From Vampirovibrionales bacterium (GTDB taxonomy: Bacteria; Cyanobacteriota; Vampirovibrionia; Vampirovibrionales; Vampirovibrionaceae): 64,000 nucleotides of DNA. Below, piece after piece: positions 18,235 through 27,942 of this stretch (its first letter is position 1; each line of letters starts with the position of its first letter). Made by a program: the position numbers and the translations under genes. Under the pieces are notes generated by a model that saw only the letters and a list, made by a program, of their open reading frames with translations, searched no databases and had not been told where the DNA came from. The stretch spans positions 31,015-95,014 of the forward strand of contig JAJCZA010000004.1 of the NCBI GenBank assembly GCA_029262635.1. The letters run 5' to 3'.

Positions 18235-18261
18235 AATAGTAAAAGGTAAGATATTGACCCG

Positions 18262-18684
18262 ATGAATACACCCATGATAGCGCCGACCATTAAATTTCAA
18301 GCTTTGCAACCGCTGCATAACGCTAATGGTCCCATTCCTCCGACTTGCTATCAGCAAGGCATTGCTGAAGAAATCCATGAGGCCATCGGTAATTTCGCCA
18401 TCGTCAGTGAACCCAAAGGCCGATTTATGGTTGTCATTTCCGGTAAGCATTGGAATGACTACCAACAAGAGGTTGTAAAACCTTCGAAAGAGAGCTTCCC
18501 AGAGTTTAAAAGCTCTAACATTGAAGAACGGAAACCAATTTCACCGGAGAGAATGCAAGCTTTTCTCAAAGAGCGTAAAATTAAAGCTCAAGCTTTCATT
18601 ACAGCGCATGAGAACCAAATTGAAACCAGTAACCCTTTTGTCACTTCTATTACAGAGATTAATGAAGGAAGCTGTTCTGCTTAA
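18262..18684 (+). CDS. Hypothetical protein, 140 residues
   Basis: No family recognised. The N-terminus MNTPMIAPTIKFQALQPL has a P-x-x-F-x-A element reminiscent of the leader motif on other unknown proteins here. The centre contains a hydrophobic beta segment (GRFMVVISGKHW) and the rest is charged and helical. No signal peptide is seen. It lies between proS (27 bases) and lepA (6 bases) on the same strand and probably shares their transcript. AAGGTAAG precedes the ATG. Confidence 0.65.
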   Translation: MNTPMIAPTIKFQALQPLHNANGPIPPTCYQQGIAEEIHEAIGNFAIVSEPKGRFMVVISGKHWNDYQQEVVKPSKESFPEFKSSNIEERKPISPERMQAFLKERKIKAQAFITAHENQIETSNPFVTSITEINEGSCSA

Positions 18685-18690
18685 ACGATT

Positions 18691-20487
18691 ATGACAACCG
18701 ACTCAAACATCCGTAATTTCTGTATTATCGCCCACATCGACCACGGGAAATCCACGCTGGCTGACCGGATGCTGGAATTCACTAAGACCATTGACAAGCG
18801 GGTGATGAAGGATCAGTTTCTTGACACGCTGGAACTGGAGCAGGAACGTGGGATTACTATTAAGCTTCAGGCCGCCCGGATGGATTATGAGCTGAACGGA
18901 CAGCCCTACGTGCTGAACCTAATTGATACCCCTGGCCACGTGGATTTCAGCTACGAAGTCTCACGAAGCCTTCAGGCCTGTGAAGGGGCTTTACTTATCG
19001 TCGACGCGGCTCAGGGCGTAGAGGCCCAGACCTTAGCCAACGTCTACATGGCCATTGAAAATAATCTGGAAATCATTCCGGTTATCAATAAAATCGATCT
19101 CCCTGCCGCCGATCCTGAGCGGGTAAAAAATGAAATCGAAGAAGTCATTGGCATTGACGCATCCAACGCTATCCTCGCCAGTGCCAAATCAGGCATTGGC
19201 ATTGAAGATATCCTCACAGCCCTTGTTGAACGAGTTCCTCCGCCAAAGATAAAAAAAGAAAAACCCCTCCGAGCACTGGTTTTTGATAGCTATTTTGACC
19301 CTTATCTAGGTATCATTGCCTATGTTCGCATCGTGGATGGCGAAATAAAGCGGGGCGAGAAGATTCGCTTTATGGCCAATAAAAAGACCTATGACGTAAC
19401 CGAATTGGGGATCATGAAGCCCACTCGAAACCCTCAGGATAAGCTGGTTTCTGGCGAGGTTGGCTACATCGCCGCATCGATCAAGGAAATGGGCTATTTT
19501 GTCGGGGATACCATTACGACCGTTGAAAAAGGCACCCTCGAAGCACTTCCAGGTTATAAAAAAGCGGTTCCCATGGTCTTTTGTGGCATGTATCCCGTGG
19601 ACAATGACGATTACGAAGACCTTAAGGACTCACTGGAGAAGCTCAAACTCAACGATGCCAGTATCACCTTCGAACCCGAGAGTTCGGAAGCCCTGGGTCA
19701 CGGCTTCCGGTGTGGCTTTCTCGGATTGCTCCACATGGAAATTATTCAGGAACGACTGGAACGAGAATACGACATTTCGCTCATTACCACGGCGCCCAGC
19801 GTTGTGTATAAAGTCCATACCACCAAGGGCGATATATTATTCGTGGATAACCCGGCTCATTTGCCCGACCCTCAATTACGGGAATACATTGAGGAGCCCT
19901 TTGTTAAAGTCGACGTGTTTGTCCCCAAGGAATTTGTGGGCAACCTGATGGATCTCTCGCAAGAGCGTCGGGGCGAGTTTCTCGGCATGGATTACATCGA
20001 CGAACATCGAGTCAACCTCCACTACGAAATCCCTCTCAATGAGATTGTGACCGATTATTACGATCAACTCAAGTCCCGCTCCAAGGGCTACGCCTCCATG
20101 GACTACAACTTTTCTCGCTACAAGCGGTCTCAACTGGTTAAGCTGGATGTGTTGGTGACCGGTGAGCCGGTAGACGCTCTCAGCACCATTGTCCATACTG
20201 ATAAAGCTCGAGCCGTCGGGCTGGCACTTACTCAAAAACTAAAAGAAATCATCCCTCGTCAGATGTTTGAAATCCCGATTCAGGCAGCCATTGGCGGGAA
20301 AATCCTCGCCCGAACTAACGTAAGCGCCATGCGGAAAAACGTGTTGGATAAATGCTATGGCGGCGACATCTCCCGAAAACGCAAACTACTGGAAAAGCAG
20401 AAAAAAGGAAAGAAACGCATGAAATCCGTCGGTCGGGTAGAAATCCCCCAGGAAGCCTTCATGGCCGTACTAAAGCTGTCAGAATAA
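18691..20487 (+). CDS. lepA: Elongation factor 4 (LepA), ribosome back-translocase GTPase
   Basis: A 598-residue translational GTPase that binds stalled or mis-translocated ribosomes. G1 is [13 protein letters not shown], the switch segment has QERGITIK, G3 is DTPGHVDF and G4 is NKIDLPAA. The LepA-specific C-terminal domain is present ([20 protein letters not shown] then [20 protein letters not shown]). Length is standard. The ATG lies 6 bases after the previous gene, whose end contains the only plausible ribosome site (GAAGGA, rather distant), so translation is likely coupled. Confidence 0.97.
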   Translation: MTTDSNIRNFCIIAHIDHGKSTLADRMLEFTKTIDKRVMKDQFLDTLELEQERGITIKLQAARMDYELNGQPYVLNLIDTPGHVDFSYEVSRSLQACEGALLIVDAAQGVEAQTLANVYMAIENNLEIIPVINKIDLPAADPERVKNEIEEVIGIDASNAILASAKSGIGIEDILTALVERVPPPKIKKEKPLRALVFDSYFDPYLGIIAYVRIVDGEIKRGEKIRFMANKKTYDVTELGIMKPTRNPQDKLVSGEVGYIAASIKEMGYFVGDTITTVEKGTLEALPGYKKAVPMVFCGMYPVDNDDYEDLKDSLEKLKLNDASITFEPESSEALGHGFRCGFLGLLHMEIIQERLEREYDISLITTAPSVVYKVHTTKGDILFVDNPAHLPDPQLREYIEEPFVKVDVFVPKEFVGNLMDLSQERRGEFLGMDYIDEHRVNLHYEIPLNEIVTDYYDQLKSRSKGYASMDYNFSRYKRSQLVKLDVLVTGEPVDALSTIVHTDKARAVGLALTQKLKEIIPRQMFEIPIQAAIGGKILARTNVSAMRKNVLDKCYGGDISRKRKLLEKQKKGKKRMKSVGRVEIPQEAFMAVLKLSE

Positions 20488-20528
20488 AATTATAACCTTG
20501 TCTATTTTGTCATAGGAAACTATTTCTG

Positions 20529-21379
20529 ATAATTACTCCTTATTTCAAAACGCTATCGAACCCATCCCTTTTCAAGAGAGAAAAACCAATCATTCGATTT
20601 GGACACGCTCCCGGGCAACAATGTTCTATTGATCATTTTGAACGAATCCACCCCAATAAGGGACACGCCACGATTACCCGTGCTATTCAACTCACCAAAA
20701 CAGCTCGGCATAAAGCAACACATCAAGAGCTCGATGAAGCTGAAAAAGACTTTAAGCAAGCTGTCGATCTCTTAAAAAAGGACTTGGGAACACAACGCCT
20801 AACAACGGCAAAAGCACTAAGCAATTTAGCCATTTTCCATTACCACGAGCAAAATCGGTTTGAAGATGCTGAACCTCTATTTATGGAAGCCCTGAAAATA
20901 AAAAAAGTATTCTGAAAACCCCGCATAAAAGCCTCGGGAAAACATATGAAGAACTCATAAATTTCTACAACCACAGCAAACACCCCGAGAAAGCAGGCCC
21001 TTATATTCAACAAGCTCTCAGGATTTACAAAGAAATCTATGGCAAAAAACATCCTAAATATGCTGATACACTCAACAGCCTCACTCTTTTTTATGACAGA
21101 GAAAAGCGTTTTTCAAAATCCGAACCACTGCTACGAAAAATATTAATCATCACGGAAAAAAACCTACCTTCTGGACATAGTCATATTTTGCGAGCCTACT
21201 ACCGGTTAGCTTCAAACCTATCAGCTCAAGGAAAATATACTGAAGCCATTCCTTTATATGAAACGGCTTTAGCCACACTGGAGAACCTAAAAACACCCAT
21301 TATAGGAGCGCCCAAAAACATCAAGGCCATGTTTCTAAAAAGGCTAGAAGAAGCGCGCCAGTCGATAGGCAAACCATAA
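20529..21379 (+). pseudogene. Decayed TPR (kinesin-light-chain-like) gene: lost start codon and -1 frame change
   Basis: A continuous TPR protein is readable only across two frames. The first frame begins at ATA 20529, where ATG is expected, seven bases after an AGGAAA site; no ATG, GTG or TTG exists in frame until late. It encodes an N-terminus with IIRFGHAPG, matching the P-x-F-G-like leader of other proteins here, then TPRs (AKALSNLAIFHYHEQNRFED). It hits TGA at 20913. At the A7 run (20900-20906, zero frame ATA-AAA-AAA-G) a -1 shift, or one extra A, restores reading through further TPRs (YADTLNSLTLFYDREKRF; LRAYYRLASNLSAQGKYTEA) to the TAA at 21377. Two lesions favour a pseudogene; recoding or sequencing error remain possible. 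Confidence 0.7.
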
Positions 21380-21521
21380 AGAAAGCGACTAAAATTTTAC
21401 GACTCCAGTAAAAAGCTAATATTTTTATTTAACTTTCGTTACAAAAGGCACATCCCGCCCTTGAGGAACGTTACCTCTATAATAGGTCCCTAACAAGCAA
21501 GATTACAAAGGGAAAATAGTT

Positions 21522-22640
21522 ATGCAACCCATTGGCTCTCGTTTTTTTCCTCCCCAAACCAACCCGACGTTTACCACTCAGCCTACGCCTTCTCAACAAC
21601 CGGCTGTCGATACAGTTTCCATTTCTCCTCGTTTTACGGGCGCCGAAAAAGCCAACCGGGATGGTGAGAACAATCATGGCCTTGATCCAAACATTGTAAA
21701 TGAGTTAAGAAGGCTGGGTGTTGATCCCAAAGACTACGCCACTTATCTGACCGCACCACCAGACGAAGTCCCCAAACACTTCAATAGAATAATAAGAAAC
21801 TCTCCCCTATTCGCAGAAGAAAAAGGTATCGATCCAAACACAGAAAACCCTTATCAGGTTTTCTTACGGCAAATCATCCGTGGAGAAAGAATCAATCACC
21901 CAAGTGCCGTTGTGAGGATGATAAACAAAGGCATTAACCCCAGAGTAGAAATTCCATGCGAAATGGTTAGCGCCTATTTTGCACGATACGGCATAGATAC
22001 TGAAACAGAACAGAGCAAACGCTTATCCGAATTAATAACAAAGCAGATTCTCCCAAAAATCACCGCTCGCCTTGATGATGAAAACCCCGTGACGCTCAAG
22101 GCGATTCAAAATCTGCTGACCCCTCCTCCGGCACCGATGCCCTACCCTAAGCTTCAGATTGCTCGAGTCACCACAGGCGAGTCTTCGCTGAATCTACTCA
22201 AACAGGAAATGGAGATTCCCCGGCCTCCTAAAACTTCTTCTTTCCACAAAGCCATAAATGAAGCCCTCCTCCTTTCTAAGGCTATCTTACTGTATCTTCA
22301 CGACAATAAAGAAGAAATGCCCGAAAACAGTATCGTAACAGCCGCCATCATCAACCACGCCACCCTTCTGGCTTTAGCGCAAGAAAAAGGCGAACAAACG
22401 CAAGAAACCGTTCACGCCTTCCATGAAGCCGCTCAAATTTTGGGTATTCCTGAAAACAATGACCAACTCATCGATGCCCTCTGTGAACTCACCAACGCAA
22501 AAACCATAAAAGCACTTAACGCATTGATCCGACCATTGCTTGATAAACGTGACGATTTGACAGTTAAAACTGTGATAATTGACCAAGAAGCTTGGCCCTT
22601 TGTGACCGGCGTCAAAAACCTCGACAAAAATAACAGTTGA
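21522..22640 (+). CDS. Hypothetical protein, 372 residues, with SPRFTGA leader element
   Basis: No family recognised. The first ~45 residues are a Pro/Thr/Gln-rich disordered leader ending in VDTVSISPRFTGAEKAN, which contains the window's recurrent P-x-F-G/T motif. The remainder is soluble and largely helical (GLDPNIVNELRRLGVDPKDY; NEALLLSKAILLYLHDN). A proline-rich hinge lies near residue 207 (LTPPPAPMPYPK). No transmembrane segment or signal peptide is seen. AAAGGG precedes the ATG. A TPR protein with a related leader follows 66 bases downstream, and the decayed TPR gene lies 142 bases upstream, so this is a small cluster of lineage-specific proteins. Confidence 0.65.
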   Translation: MQPIGSRFFPPQTNPTFTTQPTPSQQPAVDTVSISPRFTGAEKANRDGENNHGLDPNIVNELRRLGVDPKDYATYLTAPPDEVPKHFNRIIRNSPLFAEEKGIDPNTENPYQVFLRQIIRGERINHPSAVVRMINKGINPRVEIPCEMVSAYFARYGIDTETEQSKRLSELITKQILPKITARLDDENPVTLKAIQNLLTPPPAPMPYPKLQIARVTTGESSLNLLKQEMEIPRPPKTSSFHKAINEALLLSKAILLYLHDNKEEMPENSIVTAAIINHATLLALAQEKGEQTQETVHAFHEAAQILGIPENNDQLIDALCELTNAKTIKALNALIRPLLDKRDDLTVKTVIIDQEAWPFVTGVKNLDKNNS

Positions 22641-22706
22641 TTATTTTTATTTAAATCTTATTATAAATCTCGTGGGTACAACTCTTCAATCATAGGAGTT
22701 CTTTTT

Positions 22707-23414
22707 ATGTCATTCCAAGTACGTCCAACTTTTACTGCGTTGCGCGTTAATCCTCAATTCGGAGCAACGACACTTCAATCAAAAATAATGAATCCTAATC
22801 CTGACAAAATGTACGCTCAAATGTACGATCAAGGGATTAAGTTTCTAGATGAGAAAAGTCCTGAATTGGCCATTCAATCCCTCGAAGGAGTCAACAAGCA
22901 GCAATACGCCACAACCTCGGATAAAATTAGCGCATTAGCCAATGCGAAAGGGGTAGCCCGAAGCCAGTACATCAGAAAGCTTAAAGATGATCATCAAGCC
23001 ACCAACCAAGCCTTTTTAGCAAGAGAAGCTTTTCAAGAAGCTCAAAATGCAAATCCGTCCGATCTTCAAATTAAGGTTAATATGGCCAACTTAATGGTCG
23101 AAACAAACCGGTTTGATAAAGCGGCCGAAGGATATGATGCTGTTCAAGCCCAAATAGCAGCGCTTCAGTCACCGGCTATCTCCACTAATGAGGTGATTCA
23201 AAACATAGACGTCGCAATATTAATGGCACAACTTGGGCGACATGACGACTCAGATCAGCAACTGGAGGCAATAAACCCGAGCGCCAAGACTCAGGGTAAA
23301 GAAGCTAAAGAGATTCAGACGATTCAAGAGGTCATTCAGCACAACCGAACCGTTTTAGAAGAGAGGGCAAAAATAAACGGTCGGCCTGAAGAACTGCGTT
23401 ATTTGTATAAATAA
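22707..23414 (+). CDS. TPR-like protein with N-terminal NPQFGA motif
   Basis: A 235-residue, helix-rich protein. The leader MSFQVRPTFTALRVNPQFGA contains two P-x-F elements, the second being the clearest P-x-F-G form. Residues ~35-200 show TPR-type helical pairs (YDQGIKFLDEKSPELAIQSL; AREAFQEAQNANPSDLQIKV; DKAAEGYDAVQAQ), suggesting a protein-binding scaffold. AGGAG lies before the ATG. The gene belongs with the preceding unknown gene and the TPR pseudogene. The function is unknown; no export signal of classical type is present. Confidence 0.7.
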   Translation: MSFQVRPTFTALRVNPQFGATTLQSKIMNPNPDKMYAQMYDQGIKFLDEKSPELAIQSLEGVNKQQYATTSDKISALANAKGVARSQYIRKLKDDHQATNQAFLAREAFQEAQNANPSDLQIKVNMANLMVETNRFDKAAEGYDAVQAQIAALQSPAISTNEVIQNIDVAILMAQLGRHDDSDQQLEAINPSAKTQGKEAKEIQTIQEVIQHNRTVLEERAKINGRPEELRYLYK

Positions 23415-23540
23415 ATAACATCTCTCCTCCTGAATTGAAACCTGAAAATTTTTAAGCTACCATAGCCTTGCATGAGGCTTGCGTAAGCTTTTTGCCAGCC
23501 TGACCACCCATATATTATCGAGAATGAGAAAGCCCTTTTT

Positions 23541-24713
23541 ATGGTCACCACCTTTGAGAAGCCCGCCGACAGCATTACAGAAAACTACATCACGCAAAAA
23601 AACAATCCCCTTCGTCCTATTTATCACAAAATTTTAGAAGGCGAGCGCATCACCGAAGCCGAGGGGCTTGAAATTTATGATTCAAACGACCTGCTCTCCA
23701 TCGGGATTTTGGCAGATACTGCCCGTAAGCTCCGCACCCCGGAAGCCGAACGAAACTATGTTTACTGGGTTCATAATTTCCACATTAACCCCACCAACAT
23801 TTGCGAAGCCAACTGCACGTTTTGTTCTTACAAAAAAGGTCCCAAATCCCCGTTTGCCTACGTGATGGACGTGGATGCAGTGCTAGAAATGGTACACAAA
23901 TACCCTGGTAAGGACACGCTTTCGGAATTCCATATCGTTTCAGGCCTCTACGAAAAACAAGGACTCGAATACTATACAAGCTTGTTTAAAGCCCTCTCGA
24001 AAGAGTTTCCCCATGTGCATATCAAAGCGATGACCGCTGTTGAAATGGATTACATGGCTAAACTCGATGGTATCCCGGTTAAACAAGTGATTGGTGAACT
24101 TCAAAAAGCTGGGCTCAAGTCCATGCCCGGCGGTGGGGCCGAAGTCTTCTCTGAACGAATGCGCGCTGAAGTGTGCCTCGATAAAATTTCCGCCACGGAA
24201 TGGCTTCAAATCCATGGCATCGCCCACGAAATGGGAATTAACACCAACGCCACCCTACTTGCTGGCATTGGTGAAACCCCAGCCGAGCGTATCGACCACA
24301 TGATACGCTTGCGAGATCAGCAAGATCGCTCAAAAGAGGCTTCCGGCGGGTTTATGACATTTATTCCCCTGAACTGCTATTACGAGGGCAATAAAATTGA
24401 CCCTTCTAACGCTCTCACCGGTATTGAAAACCTGAAAAATTTTGCTGTCAGCCGTATTCTTCTGGATAACGTCCCCCATATTAAAGCCTTTTGGGTTCAT
24501 ATCGGCGAAAAAATGTCGCAAGTCGGCTTAAATTTTGGCGTCGACGATCTGGACGGTACCGTGGTTCAGGAACAAGTAGCCAATAACGCAGGAACCGCGG
24601 CAGGCCAACACCTGACCCAAGCCCAACTCCTGAACTTCATCTGGAAAGCGGGCCGAACCCCCGTCGAACGGGACAGCATCTACAACATCAAAAAGATTTA
24701 TCCTCGTCCATAA
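23541..24713 (+). CDS. mqnE: Aminofutalosine synthase (radical SAM), menaquinone biosynthesis
   Basis: A 390-residue radical SAM enzyme. It joins 3-[(1-carboxyvinyl)oxy]benzoate to the adenosyl radical from SAM, giving 6-amino-6-deoxyfutalosine in the futalosine route to menaquinone. The 4Fe-4S site is CEANCTFC (Cys88, 92, 95), preceded by INPTNI as in MqnE/MqnC/CofH proteins. LKSMPGGGAEVF and the C-terminal DSIYNIKKIYPRP are typical of this group. MqnC is the nearest alternative, but length and the early motifs fit MqnE. A GAGAAAG site precedes the ATG. mqnA follows ~190 bases downstream on the same strand. Confidence 0.9.
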   Translation: MVTTFEKPADSITENYITQKNNPLRPIYHKILEGERITEAEGLEIYDSNDLLSIGILADTARKLRTPEAERNYVYWVHNFHINPTNICEANCTFCSYKKGPKSPFAYVMDVDAVLEMVHKYPGKDTLSEFHIVSGLYEKQGLEYYTSLFKALSKEFPHVHIKAMTAVEMDYMAKLDGIPVKQVIGELQKAGLKSMPGGGAEVFSERMRAEVCLDKISATEWLQIHGIAHEMGINTNATLLAGIGETPAERIDHMIRLRDQQDRSKEASGGFMTFIPLNCYYEGNKIDPSNALTGIENLKNFAVSRILLDNVPHIKAFWVHIGEKMSQVGLNFGVDDLDGTVVQEQVANNAGTAAGQHLTQAQLLNFIWKAGRTPVERDSIYNIKKIYPRP

Positions 24714-24747
24714 TTTCCAAATTTTCCTATACCTATACTATCTTCCC

Positions 24748-24795
24748 GGCCCTTGTTTTACCCCTTAACCTTCAAGGGCCAAAAGCCTTTAATTT
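24748..24795 (+). terminator. Possible terminator after mqnE
   Basis: An 8-bp stem (ggcccttg / caagggcc) with a 17-base loop, followed by aaaagcctttaattt. The T-run is weak, so termination may be partial, leaving mqnA partly on the mqnE transcript. Confidence 0.4.
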
Positions 24796-24899
24796 CAGTT
24801 GTCTCCATTGTGAAAGCCGTAGAAACCCATGATGACTTTAAACAATTGATTGTGCTACGATTTTAAAACCAAAACTAACGTTAAAGGGATCACTTAAGG

Positions 24900-25775
24900 A
24901 TGTCACGGACTCGACTTGGGGCCATCGCTTTTATTAATACATTGCCGATTTATTATAACCTACCGGCATCAGAGAATTTGGATATTGTCTACGATTCCCC
25001 AGCCAAGCTAAATTCGGCCATGGGCTCTAAAAAACTAGATATATCGCCGGTTTCCAGCGCCTATTACCTAAGAAACCGGGATAAACTGGTTTTACTTAAC
25101 GATCTCTCTGTTAGCTCCCAGCACTCAGTGGAAAGTGTACTGTTTTTAACAAAAAAACCCCTAACCGAGGCCCTGCTGGATCAACCCGTCGTTCCAGTTC
25201 CTGACGACTCGGAAACATCGGTCGCTCTATTAGCCGAACTTATCCAACGCCGAACCGGACAAGATTTACGGCCCTGGTTTCTCACCTACCCAGCGGATCG
25301 TTACCGGGAGATTCTTCAGAAACTGGGCGCTGCCTTGATTATTGGAGATAACGCCTTGCTTATTCATGAAAAAGGCATCCCCAAAGGCTTTTATTGCTAC
25401 GATCTAGCTAGCTTGTGGGCAGAAGAAACGGGTCTGCCCTTTGTATTTGCAGTCTGGGTCGCTCAACGTACTTGGGCAGAAGAAAACCCGAACACCCTAG
25501 CCAAAATTAACGCCACCCTTCAGGCCAACAAAACCCGATTCCTCAATACCCCCGAACAATTAGACCAGGGTGTGGCATTTGCCCATAAGCGGTGTAAAAT
25601 AGCCAAAGAACGGATTAAAAAATACTTTACCCAATCTCTGGATTATAATCTGGGTGAGCCCCACCGGGTTGCCCTCACCCAGTTTGGCCGTATTATTAAC
25701 ATGCTGGATCAATTGCCTCTTGACCAACAACCCTTCACAACCCATTACCAAACCCCTATCGGGACGAGTGCTTAA
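24900..25775 (+). CDS. mqnA: Chorismate dehydratase, menaquinone biosynthesis
   Basis: A 291-residue periplasmic-binding-protein-fold enzyme. It converts chorismate to 3-[(1-carboxyvinyl)oxy]benzoate, the substrate of MqnE encoded just upstream. Family signatures are LGAIAFINTLPIYYNL at the N-terminus, DISPVSSAYYLRN, SVESVLFLTKKPL and LIIGDNALL. No signal peptide is present, as expected for cytosolic MqnA. AAAGGG lies 11 bases before the ATG. Together with mqnE it shows that this organism makes menaquinone from chorismate by the futalosine route; the other pathway genes are not in the window. The 3' end overlaps the start of rsgA. Confidence 0.9.
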   Translation: MSRTRLGAIAFINTLPIYYNLPASENLDIVYDSPAKLNSAMGSKKLDISPVSSAYYLRNRDKLVLLNDLSVSSQHSVESVLFLTKKPLTEALLDQPVVPVPDDSETSVALLAELIQRRTGQDLRPWFLTYPADRYREILQKLGAALIIGDNALLIHEKGIPKGFYCYDLASLWAEETGLPFVFAVWVAQRTWAEENPNTLAKINATLQANKTRFLNTPEQLDQGVAFAHKRCKIAKERIKKYFTQSLDYNLGEPHRVALTQFGRIINMLDQLPLDQQPFTTHYQTPIGTSA

Positions 25776-26868
25776 ATACCACTCGAATCTTTTTACGGTT
25801 GAGGTTCAAGGGTCGGGGCGACACATTAAACCACCAACCCACTACCAATGCACCTTGAAAGGGCTTCTAAAAAAACAGGAAACGAGTGTCATAACCGGCG
25901 ACTATGTTCTTCTGGATAACCTCGATCCAATCAATCGCACCGCCCGCATTATTGATGTTAAACCCCGTCAAAATCAACTACCCCGGCCTAAAATTGCCAA
26001 TGTGGATCAGGTGATTATTGTTCACCCCTTTCGAGAGCCTAATTTTGACTATGAACAGCTCAATCGATTTTTGACTCACGCGGCGCTGGCCGAAGTTAAT
26101 ACCATGATTTGTATGAGTAAAAGTGATTTAGGTGATGAGACAGATCCAGAGGGTATACGCCAGGAAAAACAGGCCATTATAGCGCTTTATGAAACCGGAC
26201 TTCAGATTCCCGTGATTTTCACATCAATTCATGATGCCACTTCCCTCATGGCGTTAAAAGAAAAAATTAAGGGTAAAATCTCAGTATTAGCAGGCCTGAG
26301 CGGTGCTGGAAAATCCTCATTACTAAACCGATTAAATCCCGATTTAAAGATTAAAGTACAAGACGTTTCGGAAAAAATTGGCCGAGGCACCCATACGACC
26401 CGTCACGTCGAATTGATTCCCTTGGCCGGTAACATTCTAATCGCCGATACCCCCGGTTTTAGCAACCTGAAGTTTGACAATACCCTGCCTCAGGATATTG
26501 AGGCTGCATTCCCGGAATTTGCGCTTTATCGTTCTCAGTGCGCCTTTTCCAACTGCCTTCATCTGGATGAAACTGATTGCGGGGTTTTAAAAGCAATCAC
26601 AATAGATCCGGCAAGCATCCACCCTCTCCGCTATACCAGCTATCAAGCAATTATGGCGGAAGCACTCCAATATAAGGCTGAACACCAGAGCTCTAGCCAG
26701 AAAAACGAATACGGCCAAAAAACACTCCACGCCAAAGGCAAGGAAACAAAACAGATTACCCGGCTAAAAAGCAAGGCCCGAGAAGGGTCTCGCCGAACCC
26801 TCAAACAGGATTTGGACGCATGGGTTGATGAAGAAGATATGAACGCAAAAGAAGACTTAGATACATAA
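25720..26868 (+). CDS. rsgA: Ribosome small-subunit maturation GTPase RsgA (YjeQ)
   Basis: About 382 residues. It is a circularly permuted GTPase that checks late 30S assembly. An N-terminal OB fold (LSGRVLKYHSNLFTVEV) is followed by a G4-like MSKSDL, where the usual motif is NKxD. G1 is GLSGAGKSS (about 192), switch I TTRHVEL and G3 ADTPGFS. A zinc site C-x4-C-x-H-x5-C (CAFSNCLHLDETDC) is present. The C-terminus adds an unusual ~60-residue Lys/Arg-rich tail. The start is uncertain: TTG 25720 is the shortest start that keeps the OB fold and overlaps mqnA by 56 bases, while GTG 25654 is also in frame. No good ribosome site is seen for either. Confidence 0.88.
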   Translation: MTNNPSQPITKPLSGRVLKYHSNLFTVEVQGSGRHIKPPTHYQCTLKGLLKKQETSVITGDYVLLDNLDPINRTARIIDVKPRQNQLPRPKIANVDQVIIVHPFREPNFDYEQLNRFLTHAALAEVNTMICMSKSDLGDETDPEGIRQEKQAIIALYETGLQIPVIFTSIHDATSLMALKEKIKGKISVLAGLSGAGKSSLLNRLNPDLKIKVQDVSEKIGRGTHTTRHVELIPLAGNILIADTPGFSNLKFDNTLPQDIEAAFPEFALYRSQCAFSNCLHLDETDCGVLKAITIDPASIHPLRYTSYQAIMAEALQYKAEHQSSSQKNEYGQKTLHAKGKETKQITRLKSKAREGSRRTLKQDLDAWVDEEDMNAKEDLDT

Positions 26869-26928
26869 GAGCTATTGCGGGAAGAAAAACTTGAGCCCCT
26901 TCTTCCCTCTCATTATAATAGGCAAACC

Positions 26929-27900
26929 ATGACAACCGCTTCTCAACAACCCAGCCCGATTACTCCGACAAAAAACCAGTACGAAGCTCGCTATGCTGAA
27001 ACGCTTTTAGCCGTTCGTCAGGGACTAAAACGCTTTCTTTCCATTAACGACAGTCCTGTCGGCTTTAACGGTCAGCCCATTGAAGGGCCAGAACAGCTTT
27101 GGAAGGCCATGCAATACAGCGCATTGGATGCAGGCAAGCTGGTTCGACCCGTATTAACCATTGAAACCTGTCTAGCCTGCGGAGGAAAACTGGAAAACGT
27201 TTTGCCCACAGCCTGCGCCATCGAGCTGGTTCATGCCCAAAGCCTAATCCATGACGACTTACCCTGCATGGATAATGACGACCTACGCCGAGGCAAGCCA
27301 ACGGTTCATAAGGCCTTTGGCGAATCCACCGCCGTATTAACCGGTGATGCTTTACTGGCACTTGCGTTCGGTATCATCACAAAACATACACCACTTAATG
27401 ACCCCATAACTGCCGAATCTCTTCTTCAGTTAATCAGCGATTTTTCTGATGTAAGTAGCATTGAGGGACTGGTCAATGGACAATTTGTAGATATTTATTA
27501 CGAAAATCGCCCGTTTGATGCCAATGTACTGGAATACATCCACACTTATAAAACAGGGGCCCTTTTCCGGTTCTCCGCCCGTTCCGGGGCAAGGTTGGCC
27601 GGCGTCCCTGAAAAAACCATAAACACCTTAACTCTAATGGGCGAAAAACTAGGACTGGCCTTTCAGATTGTCGACGATCTGCTGGATATTCAATCCGATT
27701 CAAAGACCATGGGGAAAACCGTCGGCAAAGATGAAGCCCAGCATAAAGCCACCTACCCAACCCTGTTTGGCATTGAAACATCGCGTCAAAAAGCGGAAAC
27801 ATTGATCCAGGAAGCTAATGCGCTTTTAGATAGCCTCTCCCACATCGAACCGGAGGGATTAAAAACTCTCGCTCAATTTATTCAGGAACGTATCCATTAG
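26929..27900 (+). CDS. ispA: Short-chain polyprenyl diphosphate synthase (FPP/GGPP synthase type)
   Basis: About 323 residues. It condenses IPP with allylic diphosphates to farnesyl or geranylgeranyl diphosphate for quinone and lipid-carrier side chains. The first aspartate-rich motif is HDDLPCMDNDD (about 107-117), with the two-residue insertion characteristic of bacterial FPP synthases. The second is QIVDDLLDI. GKLVRPVL, YKTGALFRFS and GKTVGKDEAQHKATYPTLFG are also typical. ATG 26929 was chosen over a TTG at 26875, which lies directly after rsgA and adds an unsupported leader. Product length cannot be decided from sequence alone, so the ispA symbol is tentative. Confidence 0.9.
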   Translation: MTTASQQPSPITPTKNQYEARYAETLLAVRQGLKRFLSINDSPVGFNGQPIEGPEQLWKAMQYSALDAGKLVRPVLTIETCLACGGKLENVLPTACAIELVHAQSLIHDDLPCMDNDDLRRGKPTVHKAFGESTAVLTGDALLALAFGIITKHTPLNDPITAESLLQLISDFSDVSSIEGLVNGQFVDIYYENRPFDANVLEYIHTYKTGALFRFSARSGARLAGVPEKTINTLTLMGEKLGLAFQIVDDLLDIQSDSKTMGKTVGKDEAQHKATYPTLFGIETSRQKAETLIQEANALLDSLSHIEPEGLKTLAQFIQERIH

Positions 27901-27942
27901 CCCTGTTAACGTATTTTTCTTAAAAGGACGGCCCTCAAGTTT

